64,000 nucleotides of DNA from Hasllibacter sp963833115 (GTDB lineage: Bacteria > Pseudomonadota > Alphaproteobacteria > Rhodobacterales > Rhodobacteraceae), in NCBI GenBank assembly GCA_963833115.1, contig CAWHWS010000002.1, positions 2,294,001 through 2,358,000 of the forward strand, read 5' to 3'. Shown piece by piece: positions 10,604 through 20,724 of the stretch (positions are counted from its first letter, which is position 1; every line of letters begins with the position of its first letter). The notes beneath the pieces were generated by a model. The model was not told the origin of the DNA, ran no database searches, and saw nothing but the letters and a program-made list of their open reading frames with translations. The position numbers were made by a program, and so were the translations under genes.

Positions 10604-12088
10604 ATGCGTTCCACGCCACTCGCCGCCGCCCCGCCCTTCCGCGCCCATCCGTTCGACGCGGACCGCCTCCACGAGGAATGCGGCGTCTTCGGCGTGGTCG
10701 GCGTGCCCGAGGCGGCGCAGCACACCGCCCTCGGCCTGCACGCGCTCCAGCACCGGGGCCAGGAGGCGGCGGGCATCGTCGTGCACGACGACGCGGCGGG
10801 CTTCAACTCCGCGCGGCGCTTCGGCTATGTCCGCGACAACTTCACCGACCCCGCGCTCATGGCGACCCTGCCCGGCGCCATCGCCATCGGGCACGTGCGC
10901 TACTCGACCTCGGGCCGCAAGGAGCGCGCCGCCATCCGCGACGTGCAGCCCTTCTTCGGCGAGTTCGCCATGGGCGGCGCCGCCATCGCCCATAACGGCA
11001 ACGTCACCAACGCGGTCTCCCTGCGCCGCGAGATGATCGAGCGGGGCAGCATCTTCCAGTCCTCCTCGGACACCGAATGCGTCATCCACCTCATGGCGCG
11101 CTCGCTCCAGCGCACCATCCCCGAGCGGATGGAGGACGCGCTGCGCCGGGTGGAGGGCGCGTTCTCCATCGTGGCGATGACGGATTCCGCCCTCATCGGC
11201 GTGCGCGACCCGCTCGGCGTGCGCCCCCTGGTGCTCGGCCGCCTGGGAGAGGGCTGGGCGCTCGCCTCGGAGACCTGCGCCCTCGACATCGTCGGCGCCG
11301 CCTTCCAGCGCGAGATCGAGCCCGGGGAGATGGTCGTCATCACCGCCGCCGGGGTCGAATCGCACCGGCCGTTCCGCCCCAAGCGGCCGCGGTTCTGCGT
11401 CTTCGAGCACGTCTACTTCTCGCGCCCCGACAGCACGCTGGGCGGGCGCTCCGTCTACGAGACCCGCGAGGCGATCGGCGTGGAGCTCGCGCGGGAGGCG
11501 CCGGTGGAGGCGGACCTCGTGTGCCCAGTCCCCGATTCGGGCACCCCGGCCGCCATCGGCTACTCCCGCGAGAGCGGCATCCCCTACGCCATGGGCATCG
11601 TGCGCAACCAGTACGTGGGGCGCACCTTCATCGAGCCGACCGAGCAGATCCGGAACATGGGCGTGCGGCTCAAGCTCAACGTGAACCGCGCCCTGGTGCG
11701 CGGCAAGCGGATCGTGCTGGTGGACGATTCCGTCGTGCGCGGCACCACCTCCCGCAAGATCGAGGAGATGGTCCGGGAGGCCGGCGCCGCCGAGGTCCAC
11801 TTCCGCATCGCCAGCCCGCCCACGGCCTGGCCCTGCTTCTACGGCGTCGACACGCCCGAGCGCGAGCAGCTCCTCGCGGCCTCGATGACCGAGGAGCAGA
11901 TGCGCGCGCACCTGCACGTCGACAGCCTGCGCTTCGTCTCCCTGGACGGGCTCTACCGCGCCGCCGGCGAGCCCGCGGGCCGCGACGCCGCCGCCCCGCA
12001 ATACTGCGACGCCTGCTTCTCCGGCGACTACCCCGTCGAGCCGGCCGACCAGATGGACCGCGGGTTCAGGCTCAAGGCGGCGGAATAG
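10604..12088 (+). CDS. purF: Amidophosphoribosyltransferase
   Basis: First step of purine synthesis: PRPP + glutamine to phosphoribosylamine. The 494-residue protein carries the N-terminal nucleophile glutaminase domain whose catalytic cysteine is Cys26 in EECGVFG; the 25 preceding residues fit the short propeptide removed in many family members. The PRPP-binding motif IVLVDDSVVRGTTS is in the C-terminal phosphoribosyltransferase domain. GGAG lies 9 bp before the ATG. The stop codon TAG is followed with no gap by the stop codon of the convergent antiporter gene. Confidence 0.97.
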   Translation: MRSTPLAAAPPFRAHPFDADRLHEECGVFGVVGVPEAAQHTALGLHALQHRGQEAAGIVVHDDAAGFNSARRFGYVRDNFTDPALMATLPGAIAIGHVRYSTSGRKERAAIRDVQPFFGEFAMGGAAIAHNGNVTNAVSLRREMIERGSIFQSSSDTECVIHLMARSLQRTIPERMEDALRRVEGAFSIVAMTDSALIGVRDPLGVRPLVLGRLGEGWALASETCALDIVGAAFQREIEPGEMVVITAAGVESHRPFRPKRPRFCVFEHVYFSRPDSTLGGRSVYETREAIGVELAREAPVEADLVCPVPDSGTPAAIGYSRESGIPYAMGIVRNQYVGRTFIEPTEQIRNMGVRLKLNVNRALVRGKRIVLVDDSVVRGTTSRKIEEMVREAGAAEVHFRIASPPTAWPCFYGVDTPEREQLLAASMTEEQMRAHLHVDSLRFVSLDGLYRAAGEPAGRDAAAPQYCDACFSGDYPVEPADQMDRGFRLKAAE

Positions 12089-13015
12089 TCAGAGCGTGAC
12101 CGCGATCCACCCCAGATAGGCCCCGTAGCCCAGCAGCAGGGCGGCGCCCTCCGCCCGCGTGATCCGCCAGCCGGAGATCGCGAACCAGACCAGCGCCGCC
12201 GTCGCCGCCGCCATGACCCAGATGTCGACCGCCGCGATCCCCGGCGCGACGGACAGGGGCGAGACGAGCGCCGTCACCCCCAGGATGCCCAGCACGTTGA
12301 AGACGTTGGACCCGATCACGTTGCCGAACGCCAGGTCCGTCTGCCCCCGCCGCGCCGCCACCAGCGTCGTCGCCAGCTCCGGCAGGGACGTGCCGACCGC
12401 CACGATCGTCACCCCGATCACCGCCTCCGGCACGCCCAGGTCGCCCGCGACCGAGACCGCTCCCGTCACCAGCAGCCGCGCGCCCAGGACCGTGACCCCC
12501 AGGCCCGCCGCGCTCGTCAGGATCGACCGCCAGAGCGGCGCGCCGAGCCCCGGCAAGTCCTCGCCCGCGTCCGACTCCGCCGGCGCGCGGAAGGCGGCGA
12601 CGACGAAGGCCGCCAGCCCCGCCAGGAGCACCGCTCCCCAGGGCCGCCCGATCGCGCCCGACAGCACGGCCGCCACGCACAGCGCCGTCGCCAGCGCCAG
12701 CGCCGCGCCGTCGCGTCGGAACGCTGCGCGCGACACCGCGATCGGCCCCAGCACCGCCGCCAGCCCCAGGATCAGGAGCACGTTCGCGATGTTCGAGCCG
12801 ACCACGTTGCCCAGCGCGATGTCCGGCGCGCCGGACGTCGCGGCCTGGAGGCTGGTCAGGAGTTCCGGCATGGAGGTGCCGAACCCCACCAGCGTCAGGC
12901 CGATCACCATGGGCGACACGCCCATCCGAGCCGCCACGCCGACGGCGCCGCGCACCAACCCCTCGCCCCCGAGGAGCAGCGCGGCCAGCCCGGCCGCGAT
13001 CAGCGCGTAGTCCAT
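12089..13015 (-). CDS. Calcium/sodium antiporter (YrbG-type CaCA family)
   Basis: A 308-residue integral membrane cation/Ca2+ exchanger with the two inverted halves typical of the family. The first alpha repeat reads GFGTSMPELLTSL followed by GNVVGSNIANVLLILG; the second reads AVGTSLPELATTL followed by GNVIGSNVFNVLGILG. About ten hydrophobic segments are visible. The frame is open upstream to 14155, but the ATG at 13015 gives the expected N-terminus, running straight into the first membrane helix. It ends on the base immediately after the purF stop. Ion specificity cannot be read from the sequence. Confidence 0.93.
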   Translation of the reverse strand: MDYALIAAGLAALLLGGEGLVRGAVGVAARMGVSPMVIGLTLVGFGTSMPELLTSLQAATSGAPDIALGNVVGSNIANVLLILGLAAVLGPIAVSRAAFRRDGAALALATALCVAAVLSGAIGRPWGAVLLAGLAAFVVAAFRAPAESDAGEDLPGLGAPLWRSILTSAAGLGVTVLGARLLVTGAVSVAGDLGVPEAVIGVTIVAVGTSLPELATTLVAARRGQTDLAFGNVIGSNVFNVLGILGVTALVSPLSVAPGIAAVDIWVMAAATAALVWFAISGWRITRAEGAALLLGYGAYLGWIAVTL

Positions 13016-13423
13016 GGGGCCCTCCGGGCGGGGGCGCCCGCCGCGCCCCGCCCCGCGCACCTCGTCATCCGTCCGTTGCGCCGCAAGCCCCCCGGCGCGC
13101 GATCCCCTCACGGGTCCGAAAGCGGCGGCGGGGTATCGCTCGACCCGCGGGGATGGCCTCCCGCGCGGCATCGTCCACGGTCCCATCCTCCGCCGCCGGT
13201 CTGGCACCCGGCAGCGGATGCCGGACCTCATGAGGCATGGGTTCGCCCATGGCACGGCGCGGGGGTGACGCCCCGATATCGGGATCGCGGACGGCCCATC
13301 GGCGGCGCCGCCATCGCTTCGACCCCCGCCCGCCGGCCGCCCGAACGGGGCGCGCCGGCGGGCGGGCCATCGCGGTGCGCCGCGCGCCTTGCCCCCGGCC
13401 TCCGGGGGTGGGATCACGGCGCC
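13016..13423. other. Intergenic region with two inverted repeats
   Basis: 408 bp between divergent antiporter and SDR genes, with no supported gene. A perfect 12-bp palindrome CCCGATATCGGG lies at 13272-13283. A hairpin with 12-bp arms lies at 13325-13336 and 13355-13366 (arm CCCGCCCGCCGG). The palindrome could be an operator; the hairpin lies about 60 bp before the SDR start. Function is unknown. Confidence 0.5.
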
Positions 13424-14071
13424 ATGCCCGATGATCGCCCGCCCGCCCTCGTCACCGGCGCCTCGCGCGGCCTCGGCGCCGCCGTCGCGGAGGCGCTCGC
13501 CCCCACCCATCACGTGATCGCCGTCGCCCGCACCACCGGCGGGCTCGAGGAGCTCGACGACCGCGTCCGCGCGGCCGGCGGCGCCGCCACCCTCGCGCCG
13601 ATGGACGTGACCGATGACGCGGCGATGCAGCACCTGTGCCGCGGCATCCACGACCGCTGGGGCGGCCTCGCCCTGTGGGTCCACACGGCGATCCACGCGC
13701 CGCCCCTGGCCCCCGCCGCGATGGCGGACCCCAGGGACCTCGCCAAGTCCCTGGAGGCGAACGTCGCCGCCACGCACCGCCTGATCGCCTATCTCGCCCC
13801 GCTCCTCGGCGCCTCCGGCACCGCGGTCTTCCTCGACGACCCGATGGCGGACGCCAAGCACGCCGCCGCCTACGGCGCCTCCAAGCGCGCGCAGATCGCC
13901 CTCGCCCGTGCCTGGTCGCTCGAATCCACCGCCCCCCGGATCGTCGTCCACACCCCCGCGCCCATGCCCACCGCCCTGCGCGCGCGCTTCTTCCCCGGCG
14001 AGGGCCGCGCCCGCCTCGCCCCCTGCGCCGCGGAGGCCGCGCGCCTGATCGCCGCGCTGCCCCCCCGCTAG
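13424..14071 (+). CDS. SDR-family oxidoreductase, atypical active site
   Basis: A 215-residue protein with the SDR cofactor motif TGASRGLG at residues 10-17, an Asp (MDVTDD) that usually contacts the adenine, and the YGASK Tyr/Lys pair near residue 147. The strand that normally supplies the catalytic serine reads AVFLDDPMADAKH, with no Ser or Thr at the expected place, and the usual NNAG is WVHTAIH. The fold is therefore clear but classical dehydrogenase activity is doubtful. The start ATG has a GGGGGTGGGA stretch 10-19 bp upstream. It lies 145 bp before surE on the same strand; substrate unknown. Confidence 0.75.
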   Translation: MPDDRPPALVTGASRGLGAAVAEALAPTHHVIAVARTTGGLEELDDRVRAAGGAATLAPMDVTDDAAMQHLCRGIHDRWGGLALWVHTAIHAPPLAPAAMADPRDLAKSLEANVAATHRLIAYLAPLLGASGTAVFLDDPMADAKHAAAYGASKRAQIALARAWSLESTAPRIVVHTPAPMPTALRARFFPGEGRARLAPCAAEAARLIAALPPR

Positions 14072-14216
14072 CGCAGCGGCCGCGCCGAGGCCCGCAGGGC
14101 GAGGCGCCCGGCCCAAGGCCCGCAGGCCGAAGGCCGAGGGGCGCGGGAGCCTCACCTCCCCCGCCGGCGCCCGCGCCCGTCTGGACGCCTCCGCGCGCCC
14201 CGCCTAAGGCACCGCC

Positions 14217-15005
14217 ATGCGCATCCTGATCACCAATGACGACGGCATCTCCGCCCCCGGCCTCGCGGTGCTGGACGCCATCGCGCGTCAGGTCGCCGGG
14301 CCGGACGGGGAGGTCTGGTGCGTCGCGCCCGCCTTCGAGCAGTCGGGCGTCGGGCATTGCATCTCCTACGCCCACCCCGCGCTCGTCTCCGAGTTCGCGC
14401 CCCGCCGCTGGGCGGCGGAGGGCAGCCCGGCCGATTGCGTGCTCGCCGCGCTCCACGACATCCTGCCCGCCCCGCCGGACCTCGTCCTCTCCGGCGTGAA
14501 CCGCGGCAACAACGCCGCCCAGAACGCGCTCTATTCCGGCACGATCGGCGCCGCGATCGAGGCGACGCTCCAGGACGTGCGCGCCATCGCCCTCAGCCAG
14601 TTCCTCGGCCCCGGGACCCGGGGCCTGGACGATCCGTTCGAGGCCGCCGCCGCGTGGGGCGCGCGCACGGTCCGCGCCATCCTGGACGCGGGCCGATGGG
14701 GGGGGCCGGGCTACGCCACCTTCTACAGCGTCAACTTCCCGCCCTGCGCGGCGGCCTCCGTGCGCGGCCTGCGCGCCGCGCCGCAGGGCTTCCGCCCGAC
14801 GACCCGCTTCGGCGCCCAGGCGCAGGTCTCGCCCTCCGGCCGGCGCTTCCTCTGGATCACCGGCGGGCCGCAGGACGAGCGCTCCGAGGACGGCTCGGAC
14901 GTCGCCGCCTGCCTCGACGGCTGGACCGCCGTGACGCCGATGCGCTGCGACCTCACGGACCGCGCCGCCCTCGCCGCGCTCGACCTGCCGGAGGGCGGCG
15001 CGTGA
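14217..15005 (+). CDS. surE: 5'/3'-nucleotidase SurE
   Basis: Metal-dependent nucleoside monophosphate phosphatase linked to stationary-phase survival and stress. The 262-residue protein starts MRILITNDDG with the metal-binding Asp pair at residues 8-9, then SGVNRGNNA with the metal-binding Asn, and YSGTIGAA for phosphate contact. Length is normal. It precedes pcm by 4 bp, repeating the surE-pcm-nlpD order known from many proteobacteria. No oddities. Confidence 0.96.
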   Translation: MRILITNDDGISAPGLAVLDAIARQVAGPDGEVWCVAPAFEQSGVGHCISYAHPALVSEFAPRRWAAEGSPADCVLAALHDILPAPPDLVLSGVNRGNNAAQNALYSGTIGAAIEATLQDVRAIALSQFLGPGTRGLDDPFEAAAAWGARTVRAILDAGRWGGPGYATFYSVNFPPCAAASVRGLRAAPQGFRPTTRFGAQAQVSPSGRRFLWITGGPQDERSEDGSDVAACLDGWTAVTPMRCDLTDRAALAALDLPEGGA

Positions 15006-15009
15006 GCGC

Positions 15010-15648
15010 ATGAGCGATCCGGAGGCTCGCATGGCGTTCGTCCTGGCGCTCCGGCAGGCCGGCGTGCGCGACCCCGCGGTCCTGCACGCGATGGAGGGGG
15101 TGGACCGCGCGCCCTTCGTCACCGGCACCTTCGCCGGGCGCGCCTACGAGGACACGCCCCTGCCCATCGAGTGCGGCCAGACCATCAGCCAGCCCAGCGT
15201 CGTCGCCCGCATGACCGAGGCGCTCGAGGTCGGCCCCCGCCACACCGTGCTCGAGATCGGGACCGGCTCGGGCTATCAGGCCGCGATCCTCGCGCGCCTC
15301 GCGCGGCGGGTCTACACCGTCGAGCGGCACCCGGTCCTGGCGCGGGGGGCGCGCGACCTCTTCGAGGCGCTCGGCCTGCACACCGTGACCGCCTTCGCCG
15401 CGGACGGGGGCCTCGGCCTGCCCGCGCAGGCGCCGTTCGATCGCATCCTCGTGACCGCCGCGGCCGAGGATCCGCCGGGGCCCCTCCTGGACCAGATGCG
15501 CGATGGCGGTATCATGGTGGTCCCCGTCGGACAGAGCGCGGCGGTGCAGACCCTCGTGCGCGTGCGGCGGCGCGGCGGCGCCTACGCCTACGAGGAGCTC
15601 GGCGACGTGCGATTCGTGCCACTGGTCGAAGGGCTCGCCGCCGACTAG
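15010..15648 (+). CDS. pcm: Protein-L-isoaspartate O-methyltransferase
   Basis: SAM-dependent methyltransferase that starts repair of isoaspartyl residues in aged proteins. It is 212 residues. The family-specific QTISQPSVVARMTEAL segment is at about residues 57-72, and the SAM-binding motif I is EIGTGSGYQAAIL near residue 82. It lies 4 bp after surE and 28 bp before the NlpD-like gene, so the three genes form a likely operon. Confidence 0.96.
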   Translation: MSDPEARMAFVLALRQAGVRDPAVLHAMEGVDRAPFVTGTFAGRAYEDTPLPIECGQTISQPSVVARMTEALEVGPRHTVLEIGTGSGYQAAILARLARRVYTVERHPVLARGARDLFEALGLHTVTAFAADGGLGLPAQAPFDRILVTAAAEDPPGPLLDQMRDGGIMVVPVGQSAAVQTLVRVRRRGGAYAYEELGDVRFVPLVEGLAAD

Positions 15649-15676
15649 GGAGGCCCGGTACGGGAGGCGCACGACC

Positions 15677-16864
15677 ATGGCATCTGGCATCATCACCTGG
15701 CGCGCGGCGCTTCTTCTTGGCACGGGCCTCGCGGTCGCGGGCTGCACCGCGCCGGGCGGGGGCTTCGACCTCGACCTGCGGCGCAGCGCGGCCGGCACCG
15801 CCGCCGCCGCGCGCGGCCCGATCGAGCCGCGCCCCCGGGCCGACGACCGCGGCGTGATCAGCTACCCCACCTATCAGGTCGCCGTCTCGCGCCGGGGCGA
15901 CACGCCCGTGGACGTGGCGCGCCGCGTCGGCACGGACCCCGCGCAGCTCGCCAGCTTCAACGGGCTGCCCGCCGACGTCGTCCTCGGCGCCGGGGAGATC
16001 CTCGCCCTGCCCGGCCGCGTGCCCGAGCCGTCCCCCGCGACCGGCAGCGTCGTCACCGGCCCGATCCGCCCGCCGGGCTCCGTGGACATCACCACGCTCG
16101 CCGGCGCCGCGATCGACCGCGCCTCCCCGGTGGAGGCCAACCCCGGCGCGCCGCGCACCACGCCGTCCGCCGCCGTGTCGGGCCGCGAGCCGGTGCGCCA
16201 CCGCGTCGAGCGCGGCGAGACCGCGTTCTCCATCGCGCGGCTCTACGGCATCTCGGTGCGCGCGCTCGCCGAATGGAACGGGCTGGACGCCGACCTCACC
16301 GTGACCGAGGGGCGCTTCCTCCTGATCCCCGTCGTCTCGACCGCGCAGGGGCTGCAGCCCGCCGCCGCCGAGAGCCGGCCCGGCGCCGGGTCGGCCGCGC
16401 CCGTCCCGCCCTCGGCCGCGCGCGCCCTGCCGGTCGACGAGGCGCCCGCGCCCAGGAGCGCCGCCGAGGTCGCGGCCGCCGCCCCGGCCGCGCCGCCCCC
16501 CGCGCCGGCCACCTCCGCCTCGCGCGCGCGGCTCGCCGCCCCGGTCTCGGGCGCGGTGAACCGCATCTTCGCCGCCGGGCGCAACGACGGCGTCGGCTTC
16601 GCCGCCCCGCCGGGCAGCGCCGTGAGCGCCGCCGAGGCCGGCACGATCGCCGCGATCACGGAGGACACGAACGGCGTGCCCATCGTCGTCATCCGGCACG
16701 AGGGCGGGCTCCTCACGGTCTATGCCGGCATCTCGGACCTCAGCGTGACCAAGGGCGACGCCGTCACCCGCGGCCAGCCCTTCGCCAAGGTCCGCGACGG
16801 CGGCGCCCTCCATTTCGAGGTGCGCGACGGGTTCGAGGCGGTGGACCCGGCCGACTACATCTGA
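15677..16864 (+). CDS. nlpD: NlpD-like lipoprotein with two LysM domains and degenerate M23 domain
   Basis: A 395-residue envelope protein. The lipobox LAVAGC lies at residues 18-23, so it should be lipidated on Cys23. LysM 1 is at about residues 62-115 and LysM 2 at about 175-220 (RHRVERGETAFSIARLYGI), both binding peptidoglycan; an Ala/Pro-rich linker leads to a C-terminal M23 (LytM) domain. The M23 zinc ligands are missing: the HxxxD site reads NDGVGFA, the HxH site reads ALHFE, and the expected His in the middle loop reads YAGI. As in NlpD/EnvC this predicts an amidase activator rather than an enzyme. The frame is open upstream of 15677 but only this ATG gives a lipoprotein signal. Confidence 0.88.
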   Translation: MASGIITWRAALLLGTGLAVAGCTAPGGGFDLDLRRSAAGTAAAARGPIEPRPRADDRGVISYPTYQVAVSRRGDTPVDVARRVGTDPAQLASFNGLPADVVLGAGEILALPGRVPEPSPATGSVVTGPIRPPGSVDITTLAGAAIDRASPVEANPGAPRTTPSAAVSGREPVRHRVERGETAFSIARLYGISVRALAEWNGLDADLTVTEGRFLLIPVVSTAQGLQPAAAESRPGAGSAAPVPPSAARALPVDEAPAPRSAAEVAAAAPAAPPPAPATSASRARLAAPVSGAVNRIFAAGRNDGVGFAAPPGSAVSAAEAGTIAAITEDTNGVPIVVIRHEGGLLTVYAGISDLSVTKGDAVTRGQPFAKVRDGGALHFEVRDGFEAVDPADYI

Positions 16865-16880
16865 CGCCCCGGGCGGGGCG

Positions 16881-17756
16881 CTAGCTGTCGAGGCGGCGGG
16901 CGCGGCGCGCGCCGGGCGCCTCCAGCGGCAGGCCGCGGCGGCCGGCGAGGTCGGTCACGTATTGCCAGGCCACCCGCCCCGACCGGGCGCCGCGCGTGGC
17001 CTGCCACTCGATCGCCTCGGCGCGCAGCGCGCCCTCGTCGATGCGGATGCCGAACGCGTCCACGTAGCCGCGGATCATCGCCAGATACGTGTCCTGGTCG
17101 CAGGGGTGGAAGCCGAGCCACAGCCCGAACCGGTCCGAGAGCGATACCTTCTCCTCGACCGCCTCGCCGGGGGAGATCGCGCTCGAGCGCTCGTTGTCGA
17201 TCATGTCCCGGGGCATGAGGTGGCGGCGGTTGGACGTGGCGTAGAAGAGCACGTTCTCCGGCCGCCCCTCGATGCCGCCGTCGAGCACGGCCTTGAGGGA
17301 TTTGTAGGCCGCGTCGTCGTTCCCGAACGAGAGGTCGTCGCAGAAGAGGACGATGCGGCAGGGCGCCCCGCGCAGGAGCGCCAGCAGGCGGCCGACCGAG
17401 GGCAGGTCCTCGCGCTGGAGCTCCACGAGCTTGAGCTCGCGCGCCTCCAGCTCGGCGTGCACCGCCTTGACGAGGCTCGACTTCCCCGTCCCGCGCGCGC
17501 CCCAGAGGAGGGCGTTGTTCGCCGGCAGACCGGCCGCGAACTGCGCGGTGTTGCGCAGGAGCGTGTCGCGCGCCCGGTCGATCCCGACGAGGAGCGGCAG
17601 GCCCACCCGCGACGGCGCCGGCACGGGCTCGAGCCGGTCGGGGTCCGCGTGCCAGAGCCAGGCGGCCGCCTCGTCCCAGTCGGGCGCGCGGGCCGGGCCC
17701 GGCGCCATGCGGTCGAGGGCGCGGGCGATCCGGCCGAGGGCGCGGCGCTTCTTCAC
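16881..17756 (-). CDS. DUF815 family AAA ATPase
   Basis: A 291-residue P-loop protein of the DUF815 family. The Walker A motif is GARGTGKSS near residue 87; the Walker B-like CRIVLFCDDLSF follows, and the family block VLFYATSNRRHLMPRDM lies near residue 170. The start is a GTG at 17756 that overlaps the tatC stop as GTGA, so it is translated in the tat operon. A much longer open frame upstream of 17756 is the shadow of tatC. Function is not established; MoxR/DnaA-type AAA activity is inferred from the motifs. It ends 16 bp from the convergent nlpD-like gene. Confidence 0.88.
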   Translation of the reverse strand: MKKRRALGRIARALDRMAPGPARAPDWDEAAAWLWHADPDRLEPVPAPSRVGLPLLVGIDRARDTLLRNTAQFAAGLPANNALLWGARGTGKSSLVKAVHAELEARELKLVELQREDLPSVGRLLALLRGAPCRIVLFCDDLSFGNDDAAYKSLKAVLDGGIEGRPENVLFYATSNRRHLMPRDMIDNERSSAISPGEAVEEKVSLSDRFGLWLGFHPCDQDTYLAMIRGYVDAFGIRIDEGALRAEAIEWQATRGARSGRVAWQYVTDLAGRRGLPLEAPGARRARRLDS

Positions 17757-18616
17757 GTGGCCGCGTCGTCCTCGTCCAGCAGGCCCTCCTCGCGCAGGCG
17801 GTCCGTGCGCCGCCGCTCCACCCCGCGCACGAGCCAGATCGATATCTCGTAGAGCGCGTAGACCACGGTGAAGAGGATCACCTGCGTCACCACGTCGGGC
17901 GGCGTCACCAGGGCGGCGAGCACCAGGATGCCGACGACCGCGTATTTGCGCACCGCGCGCAGCCCGTCCGCGGAGACGAGCCCCGCCTTGCCCATCAACG
18001 TCAGGAGGACGGGAAGCTGGAAGCAGAGCCCGAAGGCCAGGATGAACTTGAGCGAGAGGTCGAGCGATTCGCGCACCGAGCCGAGGAAGATCGTGCGCAG
18101 GTCCTCGTCCTGCACGACGACGGCGGTGTCGGCGCCGGTCAGGATGGCGGTGAGCGCGGGGATCGCGTCCGAGAAGCCGATGAAGAAGTTCATCGCCAGC
18201 GGCGTGACCACGAAATGCGCGAAGGCCGCGCCCATGGTGAAGAGCGCCGGAGAGGCGATCACGAAGGGCAGGAAGGCGTTCTTCTCCGACGAGTAGAGGC
18301 CGGGCGCGACGAAGCGCCAGAGCTGGTGCGCGATGACCGGGAAGCTCAGGGCGAACCCCCCGATCACCGATATCCGGATGAGGACGAAGAACTTCTCCTG
18401 CGGGGCGGTGAAGATGAGCTGCGGGTTCTCGCCGCGGGCGCGGAGGATCTCGGCGATGGGCTCGGCGAGGAAGTTGAGGATGCCCTCGGCGAAGGGAAAG
18501 CAGCAGACCATCGCGATAATGAACGCCGCCACCGCGCGGATGAGGCGGGTGCGCAGCTCCGCCAGATGCTCGATCAGGGGGGCGGCGGTGTCGTCCAGCC
18601 GGTCCTCGACGCTCAC
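17753..18616 (-). CDS. tatC: Sec-independent translocase TatC
   Basis: Integral-membrane receptor of the twin-arginine export system, which binds the RR signal peptide together with TatB. It is 287 residues with six hydrophobic segments. The conserved cytoplasmic N-terminal LIEHLAELRTRL (essential Glu) is at residues 14-25, and the periplasmic GAAFAHFVV loop and FGLCFQLPV segment are present. It overlaps tatB by 4 bp (ATGA) and the DUF815 gene by 4 bp (GTGA), so the tat genes and the ATPase form one translationally coupled unit. Confidence 0.97.
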   Translation of the reverse strand: MSVEDRLDDTAAPLIEHLAELRTRLIRAVAAFIIAMVCCFPFAEGILNFLAEPIAEILRARGENPQLIFTAPQEKFFVLIRISVIGGFALSFPVIAHQLWRFVAPGLYSSEKNAFLPFVIASPALFTMGAAFAHFVVTPLAMNFFIGFSDAIPALTAILTGADTAVVVQDEDLRTIFLGSVRESLDLSLKFILAFGLCFQLPVLLTLMGKAGLVSADGLRAVRKYAVVGILVLAALVTPPDVVTQVILFTVVYALYEISIWLVRGVERRRTDRLREEGLLDEDDAAT

Positions 18617-19116
18617 CCGCTGGCCTCCTTGGCGGGCGTGGGCGGGGTGGGCGCGTCCGCCTCGGGGGCGGCGGCCCCGGCGGCCCCGGCGGCCCCGGCC
18701 GCCTCGGCGGCCTCACGGTCGAGGCGGGCCTGCGCCATCTCGGCGCTGCGCTCGCGGATCCTGCGCGCGGCCTCGGCGCGCTCCTCGGTCATGCGCGCGG
18801 TCTGCGGCCCACGCCCCGCCGCCCGGTCCGAGGCGGCGTCGACGTCCCAGTCGACGAGGCTCTTGGCGGCGTCGGACATCTTGTTCATCGCCAGCGACTT
18901 GGGCGACTTGAGCTTGGTGAGGTCGGACTTGATGTCGCCGATGCCGGCATCGTCGGCGGCGTCGTTCATGGCGCGGGTGAACTCGCGCGCCATGCCCTTC
19001 ATCTTGCCGGTGAAGCGGCCCACGTTGCGGAACATGACCGGCAGATCCTTGGGCCCCACGACGATCAGCGCGACGACGCCGATCACCAGAAGCTCCATCA
19101 TCCCCAGGTCGAACAT
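18613..19116 (-). CDS. tatB: Sec-independent translocase TatB
   Basis: Single-span membrane component that forms the receptor complex with TatC. It is 167 residues: a membrane helix at residues 6-21 (GMMELLVIGVVALIVVGP with the TatB-type Glu8), an amphipathic helix after Pro22, and an Ala/Glu-rich cytoplasmic tail with charged coiled-coil character. Coupled to tatC by ATGA overlap and 24 bp downstream of tatA. Confidence 0.95.
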   Translation of the reverse strand: MFDLGMMELLVIGVVALIVVGPKDLPVMFRNVGRFTGKMKGMAREFTRAMNDAADDAGIGDIKSDLTKLKSPKSLAMNKMSDAAKSLVDWDVDAASDRAAGRGPQTARMTEERAEAARRIRERSAEMAQARLDREAAEAAGAAGAAGAAAPEADAPTPPTPAKEASG

Positions 19117-19140
19117 GGTGCGGCCCCCCGGGGCGAGGGA

Positions 19141-19410
19141 TCAGGCGTCGCGCTTCTCGGCGTGGACGGCGGTGCCGGCGGGCGTGGTGGCGCCGCGGGC
19201 GACGTCGCCATGCTCGGGCGGGGTCACGTCCCGGGCGGCGGCGGTCTCGCCGGCCTCGATCTCCTTGGACCCTTCGCCGACGCCCTTCTTGAACGCCGTG
19301 ATGCCCTTGCCGACCTCGCCCATGAGCGAGGACACCTTGCCCCGCCCGAAGAGCACGAGCACGACGACCGCGATCAGGATGAGGCCCATCGGGCCGATGT
19401 TGTTCAGCAT
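19141..19410 (-). CDS. tatA: Sec-independent translocase TatA
   Basis: Pore-forming subunit of the Tat system, 89 residues. MLNNIGPMGLILIAVVVLVLFG forms the membrane helix, followed by the FGRGKVSSLMGEVGKG amphipathic hinge region and a polar tail. The frame is open to 19455, but only the ATG at 19410 places the helix at the N-terminus as in all TatA proteins. First gene of tatA-tatB-tatC; its promoter should lie in the 104 bp below the ABC gene stop. Confidence 0.95.
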   Translation of the reverse strand: MLNNIGPMGLILIAVVVLVLFGRGKVSSLMGEVGKGITAFKKGVGEGSKEIEAGETAAARDVTPPEHGDVARGATTPAGTAVHAEKRDA

Positions 19411-19514
19411 TGTCCGGTCCTCCCTCGGGGCGTCCGCCCCGCGTTCGGCACGCAACCTAAGGGGCGCGGCGCCGAGGCGAAAGGGGGCGCGGGATCACGG
19501 GGCCGCGTGCGGCT

Positions 19515-20636
<1,122 letters not shown>

Positions 20637-20724
20637 ATCCGATCCTTTCGGGCGGTCTTTGCCTGCAGGTAGTCGGCCGCCCGCCGCGGAGCAACCTCCG
20701 CGCGCGGGCGGCGCGTCCGGGCGC

